NCBI GenBank assembly: GCA_020466095.1
Contig: CM035807.1
Location: forward strand, 29,885,176-29,949,175
DNA length: 64,000 nucleotides
Origin: Chlorops oryzae
Lineage: Eukaryota; Arthropoda; Insecta; Diptera; Chloropidae
Reading direction: 5' to 3'
The number at the start of each line of letters is the position of its first letter. Within the stretch, counting starts at the first letter, position 1. The notes under the pieces were generated by a model. That model did not search any database and had not been told where the DNA came from. It was given only the letters and a program-made list of their open reading frames with translations. Positions 57,201 to 64,000 of this stretch are shown here, piece by piece. The position numbers and the translations under genes were made by a program.

Positions 57201-57282
57201 ACCTGACAAATGTTTTCGTAAATTCCGTATATTCACTTTTAAGCCCCATCGGTCGATGTAATCATTTCGATTAGTTTCTAGG
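54230..57282. other. Intergenic or intronic DNA, no gene seen
   Basis: AT-rich with long T and A runs. Frames at 55.5-55.8 kb are not recognised and lack clear splice context. Confidence 0.45.
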
Positions 57283-57474
57283 TTAGTAAGTCGCGTGTTG
57301 GTTAATGTATTGACGAGTTGAAACTGGTTTTTGTTTTATTTTTAGTTTTTCTTCATATTCCCTTTCTTCTTGTACACGCTTCGAATCGTCGGTGGGAAAG
57401 GGGGTAGGTGGGGGTACTGTTTTTGTTTCGTTTGCGGCTTCTGTTGCGGCTTCAGCATCATTAAATAACTCCAT
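57283..57474 (-). CDS. Candidate small protein or exon (unrecognised)
   Basis: The minus-strand frame starts at ATG 57474 and encodes 63 residues. An Ala/Glu-rich N-terminus (MELFNDAEAATEAANET) is followed by a Pro-rich VPPPTPFPT segment and a charged, probably helical VQEEREYEEKLKIKQKP stretch, then STRQYINQ. The composition is protein-like and less AT-rich than the surroundings. One base out of phase, the reading continues open for about 90 codons (to 57030), which could mean a frameshifted pseudogene. I do not recognise it. A short plus-strand frame starts from the same CATATG palindrome. Confidence 0.22.
   Translation of the reverse strand: MELFNDAEAATEAANETKTVPPPTPFPTDDSKRVQEEREYEEKLKIKQKPVSTRQYINQHATY
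57391..57415 (+). other. G-rich tract, possible G-quadruplex
   Basis: GGTGGGAAAGGGGGTAGGTG followed by GGGG gives three runs of three or more G and additional GG pairs within 25 bases. A bulged or two-tier quadruplex is possible. It lies antisense to the Pro-rich segment of the candidate frame, which may be the whole explanation. Confidence 0.45.
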
Positions 57475-59636
57475 ATGGCGGCGGCAAAACCAGAAGTAAA
57501 TTCGGTCAATAAAGAGAAGCAAAAGCATGCGAGGCGCGATATCGCCGCTGATGTTGGCTTCGAAATTACTAAAGCCTTATTATGTAATTTTTGTTATGTT
57601 GATTTTGTTCAAAGCTATATTCATACATATATGGACGTTTATCGTGCAAAAAAAAATAAATTAAATAAAACGCTCAAGAAGAAGAACCGGTCTGCGGGCG
57701 CGTTTAGATCAGGCCTGAATTAATTGAGGAACCGAATTTCGATTCCTTGTTATGGAAACGCAAGTACCTACACGTTTTGCAAATCGAAGCCACACATACC
57801 ACACATAGATATGTTCATATAAAAAGAAAGAAAAAGAAAAACTAACAAAATTTACTCATTTGAAGCGATTCGTACGGACTTTCCAATTAATCAAAAGCGA
57901 TTGCCTCGCTTAACCATTTAACCGGCAGCAATGCCGCCCTGTGTTGTGCACCACACCTTAAAAAAAAAGTGTAATATCAGGCAACATTTTGTGGTGTAGC
58001 AATGCATTTTCTTCGTTTGTGCACTACACTTACCCACATACAACAAATGCCTCCTTGTCTGGTCAACATCAACATCGTCATCATCAGCAACAGCAACAGC
58101 ATCAACAACGGCAGCATCGGCATCGGCATCGTTGAGGTGGTAGCCATAGGCGAGTTGAATTGAGGAGCATGCCTAGACTATGTACTTAAGCATGGCACAA
58201 ATCAAGGTAGGCACAATGTGCTGTTTATGTAGGTACACACGTTTGCTGCTGTTTAATATGGTGCTTAAACGTTCGCAAAGGTACACATACGAATTGTATT
58301 GACGCAATTCGGTTCGTACCCACTCGGCGCAACTACCGTGTGCATCAGCGCAGCATCGCTTCAAGCTAAATAGTAAAAGTTAAGAAAAAAGCACACAAAA
58401 AAAAAAACAAAGACAGAGAAAACGATATAACAGATATGTGTAGGTATAGAGCAATGGGAGTTTGAATGGAAAAAATCAGTCATCTGCAACGATTATTCAA
58501 CTTTGTTGTTATAATTGTTGTTTTCGTTGTTATTTGTGTTGTTATACTTGTCGTTTGCAATAATATGGTTTTGTTTTTTCTTTTTTTTGGTGTATGTAAA
58601 TTGTAAAAAGTGACCGTAAGTGACGTTGCTTTATGCTATACGTTCAATTTTTTCTTCATTCAATTCGAGTGGCTTGATTGGGTTCATTTGTTGTCATGTT
58701 CGCTAATAGGGTCCAATGTGCCCGAAAAGGGCCATTTGCAAATATATGTATATAATTTTTTTTTTGTAGCAATAAACGCTGCTCTGTTCATTTTCAATTG
58801 AGAAAAATATATCCCAGTGAACCATATCGTTCGAAAAATTAAATCTTTTCATGTGCGCCATGCATTTTTTATCGATCATGAAGGAAGTGTAACAAAAATT
58901 CTAGAGGTTTGAGACTTTAGGACCCTTTTTCAAACATAAGAAGACATGTTAGTTCATGAGAAGTCTACCCATGTATATCTGGCAAAGCTTTTTAGATTGT
59001 GTTTGCACTCATAAAAAATTCATACGTAAAATAAGAAAACCCAATTAGGTGTTTTCACTAATAATGTTCTTAATATTTATGCATTATTTAGTCCGTACAT
59101 TGGTATGGAGGGACCGTACTCAGTGCATACCCTATACGACCACTGATCGCGCCCTTGCCATTGTCATCGTACAACACAATGAAAACCCGTTGTCAAAATT
59201 TGATAGGATCCTCACCTCATCAATAATCACAGCCTCAACGAGCCTCTCACAAGGAGGTCTCTCAGGCACGAGACCAGGTCCCCGCTGTGCCATTTTAAAG
59301 GTCATATAGTCAACCCTTCGTGATGTTAATAAACACCAGTTCGATTCCATAGTACTGTTAAGCTTTTGGCCAGGGTCCACGGGCATAAGTGGTTCCGCTC
59401 GCGGGTTGTATATTTATACAGCAAGACCACACATCATTCGGTAATCCATCAAAGTGGAGAAGATTCTGGTGTTCTTATGTATATGAAATCCACATTCCAA
59501 AATCTATTGCCTATAGTAAGGGGCCAACATGTTTCACAACCTCAAGTTTTCTCTTCTAAGGAATATTGTAGTATACAGATCCTTGTTGCTGTCTTGAAAG
59601 GCTTCTAAATTAATTGAAACAATTTAGCTTGAGCAC
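57475..59636. other. Intergenic or intronic DNA, no gene seen
   Basis: Includes CAACAG/CATCGG-type trinucleotide words at 58.07-58.13 kb. The frame antisense at 59.13-59.39 kb is not recognised. No splice-supported gene. Confidence 0.45.
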
Positions 59637-59639
59637 AGG

Positions 59640-59671
<32 letters not shown>

Positions 59672-60103
59672 CCCCTCTCTCTCTTCCTCTCCCTCTTCCT
59701 CTCTCTCTTCCTCTCTCTCTTCCTCTCTCTCTCTTCGTCTCTCTCTTCCTCTCTCTCTCTTCTTCTCTCTCTTCCTCTCTCTCTTCCTATCTCTCTTCCT
59801 CTCTCTCTTCCTCGCTCTCTCTTCCTCTCTCTCTCTCTTCCTCTCTCTCTTCCTCTCCCTCTTCCTCTCTCTCTTCCTCTCTCTCTTCCTCTCTCTCTCT
59901 TCCTCTCTCTCTTCCTCTCTCTCTTCCTCTCTCTCTTCCTCTCTCTCTTCCTCTCTCTCTTCCTCTCTCTCTTCCTCTCCCTCTTCCTCTCTCTCTTCCT
60001 CTCTCTCTCTTCCTCTCTCTCTCTTCCTCTCTCTCTTCCTGCCTCTCACTTTTCTCTCTCTCTCGCTCCATTTCTCTCACTCTCTCTCTCTCTCCCTCTC
60101 ACC
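59637..60103. repeat. 470-bp CT-rich tandem repeat
   Basis: Almost pure pyrimidine tract built from units close to TTCCTCTCTCTC, about 12 bp long with 2-bp length variants. The Ser/Leu/Pro frame on plus and the Arg/Glu frames on minus are repeat products. Purine/pyrimidine strand asymmetry and mirror symmetry make triplex (H-DNA) formation possible. Confidence 0.92.
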
Positions 60104-61831
60104 CTTTAACCCTTTTATACGTTCTTAAAACTATGGTGTATTGGGTGGGCACAAACATTTTGCCCCCCCAGCCTTACCGATCTTATTTATGTAAGTTCAG
60201 TTAATAGCTTCTGACAGGAGATACGATCTTTTCATAGATTGCCATTAAAAGATATATGTATGCTCACACACAAATAAGGGCCAAATTGAAGAAATTTTTC
60301 ATTTTGTAAATGATTAACGGTGTGCAATGTTGCAATAAAACATTGTAATTTTTTTTCCTTTGCCATACCAAACCCTGAAGTAATTAAAATTTGAATTTAC
60401 GATCGTAATGAATAGGACGTTCACTCTGAGTAATTTTTTTTTTCTCTCTACTACTTTTTGTCCATAAACATGCACCGATTACATATTCATGTCCGAGTAT
60501 GTTTGCCGGGGAATGCATACGATTACATTCGGCTAGCTGTGTTCGGCCTGCTGTTTTAACTAGACTTTCGATTAGTTGCTCTCGGTGATTTCAAACGCCA
60601 ATGACCGCCATGAATAGGAATTTCACGCCAGATTGGTAATTATTAATGTATTTTTTCCTTTCTTTCATTTTTCCGTTTTATTCGATCTTTTTTTATCTAC
60701 TTATTTATTTATTTTTTGCTTATTGTTTTTGTGCATTGAATTACACGAAATTGCGAAATTAATTCAATTTCGCTGCGAAAATTGCGGTCGAATGATTATT
60801 TTTTCCAAGTTCAAACAAAACAAAACACACAAAAAAAAAAGAAAATATTCAAGAAATTTCCTTTTCGAATGGGAAATTATGTGAATAAACTACTTTTATA
60901 TGAAGACCATTAAACCTATTTGAGCATCAATTCAACATAAACATGTTTGCATATCAAAAGCTAATTAAGCATGACTGTTGAAAAGCGAAAAAAATTACAT
61001 AGCAACCAAAAAAAGAAAAATTAAAAAAAGAAAGAAAAGTCGGTTAAAAAAACTAACCTTATTAAGACTTTCCAGACTCTTTTTACTTGTTTCGTAACTG
61101 GTAAACGGACCGCCTGTTGTACACTTTTCTATCTTACAGATTTCTTTCGTACTTTTACCTTTTTATTTGGTTTTTTTTTTTTTCTTCTCATGCCTTTGAA
61201 AGTGAAAGTTTGGTAAATAGAGATAATGACTTTGTGCAAGTAATCATAAGGGAATGAAATAAAAATGTTATATCATAGCGTGTTGGTGTTGCTGAAAAGA
61301 AATTAGATTGATAGGTGGGTGTCAATGGGCGGCTACAGTCTGTTCGACTGGTTTTTGGCCCCGCTTGCTTTCAAGCAATATGAATAGTTTGCAAATCACT
61401 CGAAAAAGTTTTTCGCCCGAGAAGATAAATTCATTTTTATATCACAATCTCTCGGATGCACTTGATTTGCTGACTTTTATGATGGTGTGTAATTTAAAGT
61501 TATTTTTTATCTCTATATATCAGGGACCTAGATAGAGAAAGAGTGCTTTGGTAGTGCTTATATTGGCCACAATGGTACAATGCACATATTAATTTTCATC
61601 GATATCGGACGTCATGAATTTCTCGATTTTGTTTGTTTTTTGATCCAAAACTCTAAACTTCCTCTAACAGCAAAAAGAAGAGATTTGTCTTAAAAGTCTT
61701 CAAGTTCACAAAGACCCAAAAAAGATTCCTCCCGCTGAAACATGAAAAAAACTTCGGTCAAAATTATGTTCTTCTATATTTGAACTGCCTTTTTTGCAAT
61801 TAAAAATAATACTATTTTTTCCCTCTTTCAG
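60104..61831. other. Intergenic or intronic DNA, no gene seen
   Basis: T- and A-rich. It ends in the polypyrimidine tract and CAG acceptor at 61820-61831, a possible second-exon boundary for the gene starting at 49.8 kb. Confidence 0.45.
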
Positions 61832-61908
61832 CTTTTTGCCAAACGAGTTCCACACAATGGAAGAAAGGCGACATTAAAAAAGCAACGAATTTTTTTATTC
61901 ATGCATAA

Positions 61909-63338
61909 TGCAATCGGCTACATTTCAAGTTTACATTGTTGTAATTAATGCAAAATACATTCAAGGTGACCTTAATAATGGGAAACATTTTTTGTATGTA
62001 AAGCAATTAAGCAACATCGGCAAAATGCGCTTAATTGGCTCGTGATGAATATGGTTTTACATTTTGTTTTAAAATTTTTTTCAACGTTTTAATCCGATTG
62101 GAATTTCGCAAAGAGAATTTTCCGCCTTTTTTTTTTCTTTTTTAGAAAATTACTTTGATATGACTGAAAATTCAATCGCATATTTACTGTGAAAAAATTT
62201 ATATATGTAGCATACGAAACGCTTGATTATGCAAGAATAAACCAGATTCGTGTTTCTACAATGTCGTCTCCTTTCACTTTGGCTCTATTCAACATGTAGG
62301 CTCATTTACCGCAGCATATGTATGTCCGTATGTATTGTGCGGCAGTTTTTTCATTTTTTTCGATAAACCAGTTCTAGAGGCATTCTTAATACGCGAGATG
62401 AAAAATAGGTCATGGTTGCTCACATAATTTACTTTAATAAACATACATAAAAAAAAAAAAAATGTTTTCTTCCAATTTCACGTCAGATCAAGATTTCAAA
62501 AAAATATTTCAAACTTCAAGGCAGGTTAAGATGCTTAAAATGCGGCATTTTGAAATGCATAACAGCGAAAATACGATTTCAGTAAAACGAGAGAAAACTG
62601 TAGGTACAGTAGAATCCTTCAAAATTGGATGAAGGTGATGACGGCCTTTTCTTACATAGCTGCTTAGGAGCGGACAGTCTATATTCACCATAGAAATTTC
62701 TATTGAAACTGGCGGAAAAGTTCACGTGAAATATTATTCAGAATCGCGATGATTGTGTTTTATAGTTAACGGAAAATCAGTGATTTATTGTAGAGTTTCC
62801 CTAGAAGAGAAAAGGGGTTCTGGAAGTTCGAGTCCTGATGGAAAAAATCAAAGTTTCTTTGATTACCATCGTTTTGAGGAAGGTGTTGCTTGTTTACGAA
62901 AGGACCCAATAATAAAGTCATGCACTGTAGTTCACAGATTGTTATAAATTACTTTATGTTAACTGGTTTTTTCTTCTACACCCTTGCTTGCCCCTTTTCG
63001 GATTCGCTTATGCTCCTCCTGAGGCATAGGTATGTGATCTTAGCACTCTTCTGCAGGCATTCCGATACTGGGTCATGTCTCTTGCTGATGTTATTTCATC
63101 TGACCGATCCATGTATATTTCGGCCTGCCTGGCCTTCAGCTGTTTAATGGAACATTGGTTTATATTGCCTTTTTGGCCTTTGAACATGGCAATACCATCG
63201 CATCTGACTACCCTTGAGCGCTTCGGTGATGGGCTTTTGTTTGAATAAGCTGCCTCGAATATGTCCGTTCTTAATATTTGACCAAAACCTTCCAATTTAA
63301 AATCTTTAGCTTTATTTAGTACCTATTTCAAAAGAAAT
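61909..63338. other. Intergenic DNA, no gene confirmed
   Basis: A 95-codon minus-strand frame at 63008-63295 has a less AT-rich composition but no recognised domain; it may be a repeat fragment. A TACAGTAGAATCCTTC motif near 62.6 kb resembles a pogo-type tip. Confidence 0.4.
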
Positions 63339-63340
63339 TA

Positions 63341-64000
63341 CAGTGCACTCGCGGTAACTTGAACACCGCCTTACGTGAACACCGCCTAACGTGAACACTT
63401 TTTATTTTACATCGACTACCTTATAACGTGAACAAACTTTGAAAGCTCTATAACGTGAACAAAAATTTTTCTAAAAAAGTGTGACGGTTAGCTTAAAATT
63501 ATATCCGGATGGCAACGACACATTTTAATTTAGCCAAATATCGATATATTCGAAGTATCGGTGTATTATTACCACTTTTAACACACCTAGCTGTCACTTC
63601 AGTTCCGTTAATCTTTGCGAGAAATTACAAAACATGAATTCTAAAAGATCTAAGTGTCAAAAGAAACAGCAACAGAAAAAGATAACAGACTTTTTCAATG
63701 CATAACACGGAATTGCAAATTTAATTTCTTGAAATATCTATTAATATTAATAATTTTGGTTTGCTTTGGATATGCCCAGTTTTTTATTTCTTATTTAATT
63801 TTGTATTTTAATCTAAATATGAGCTACTTTCGACGTTAATACGTATTACAATGGTTTTCCATACTTTTTCTGCACTTTAGATTATTTTGTGTCAAAAAAA
63901 AAAGAGAGAGTTATGGAGTTTCGGATACATATAACCGTCAAAAGAAGCTCATATGAAGAATAATATTACAAAAACAATCAGATGATGATTTTAATTTTTT
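63341..64000 (+). mobile_element. Left end of a pogo-like DNA transposon (continues beyond the window)
   Basis: Starts CAGTGCACTCGCGGTAACTT right after a TA (63339-63340). Within 130 bp the word (T/A)ACGTGAACA recurs four times, in addition to the TAACTTGAACA of the tip itself: a subterminal repeat array like those bound by pogo transposases. A TATCGATA motif at 63539 and a short frame at 63634 follow. No inverse right end occurs before 64000. Confidence 0.6.
63634..63705 (+). pseudogene. 23-codon pogo-like remnant with PCNA-binding motif
   Basis: ATG at 63634 encodes MNSKRSKC followed by a Gln/Lys-rich stretch and QKKITDFFNA, then stop. QKKITDFF fits the PCNA-interacting (PIP) consensus Q-x-x-(I/L/M)-x-x-(F/Y)-(F/Y). 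Pogo transposase of Drosophila is a known PCNA binder, so the simplest reading is a transposase start fused by internal deletion to its C-terminal PIP motif. The DNA-binding and DDE domains are absent, so no catalysis is possible. The match is short and could be chance. Confidence 0.4.

Noticed and set aside
59132..59386. 84-codon minus-strand frame of balanced composition
   Set aside because: Not recognised as any protein; possibly a mobile-element fragment, but the evidence is too weak to annotate.
59614..60204. 196-codon Ser/Leu/Pro frame and overlapping Arg/Glu frames
   Set aside because: Products of the CT-rich tandem repeat; every frame is open because the units lack stop codons.
62815..62840. 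tRNA B-box-like AGTTCGAGTCCTG
   Set aside because: The flanking bases cannot form a T-arm stem and no A-box or cloverleaf is present.

Overview
The window is about 64 kb of AT-rich, gene-poor, repeat-dense eukaryotic DNA, most likely from a higher dipteran fly, possibly a tephritid fruit fly. The reasons are short GT-AG introns, insect odorant-binding protein (OBP) genes, perfect Grainyhead-type (AACCGGTT) and DREF-type (TATCGATA) motifs, and insect-style hAT, pogo, piggyBac-like, Harbinger-like and non-LTR elements. The species is inferred; no orthologue search was possible. Most long open frames are chance frames in low-complexity or palindromic DNA.

Genes. The clear protein-coding locus is an OBP cluster at 28.7-36.3 kb: a single-domain six-cysteine OBP (+, 28706-29217), a two-domain OBP (-, 31456-32600) and a second two-domain OBP (+, 35451-36322). 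All carry a phase-0 intron after the signal peptide, and both two-domain genes carry a second phase-0 intron just after the last cysteine of domain 1. In Drosophila melanogaster the two-domain OBPs are Obp83cd and Obp83ef, with Obp83g beside them, so this is probably the orthologous cluster. The proteins would be secreted and bind small hydrophobic ligands. A well-formed TATA promoter and a signal-peptide first exon at 49.65-49.86 kb mark the start of another secreted-protein gene; its next exon may lie about 12 kb away. Two weaker candidate coding frames lie at 37.7-38.1 kb and 57.3-57.5 kb.

Mobile DNA by region. 1.2 kb: TA-flanked inverted-repeat element. 4.5-5.8 kb: short nested inverted-repeat elements. 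8.8-9.3 kb: two hAT-type MITEs side by side, each with a perfect 8-bp target duplication. 13.0, 21.5 and 54.0 kb: foldback palindromes. 15.86-18.22 kb: a hAT element nested in another. 22.66-24.18 kb: a hAT carrying TATCGATA motifs and an inserted Harbinger-like MITE. 27.3, 33.4 and 46.7 kb: three 5'-truncated LINE copies with 12-, 13- and 15-bp target duplications, two with TTAGG-like tails. 38.70-39.66 kb: a complete non-autonomous hAT holding 17 Grainyhead-like sites. 63.3 kb: one end of a pogo-like element.

RNA. The minus strand at 29589-29658 holds a complete hammerhead ribozyme fold with every core nucleotide, a GUC cleavage triplet and complementary stem I, of the short-stem-III form known from Penelope-like retroelements. 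It sits 370 bp downstream of the first OBP gene. This and the Grainyhead-site-bearing hAT are the most notable observations.
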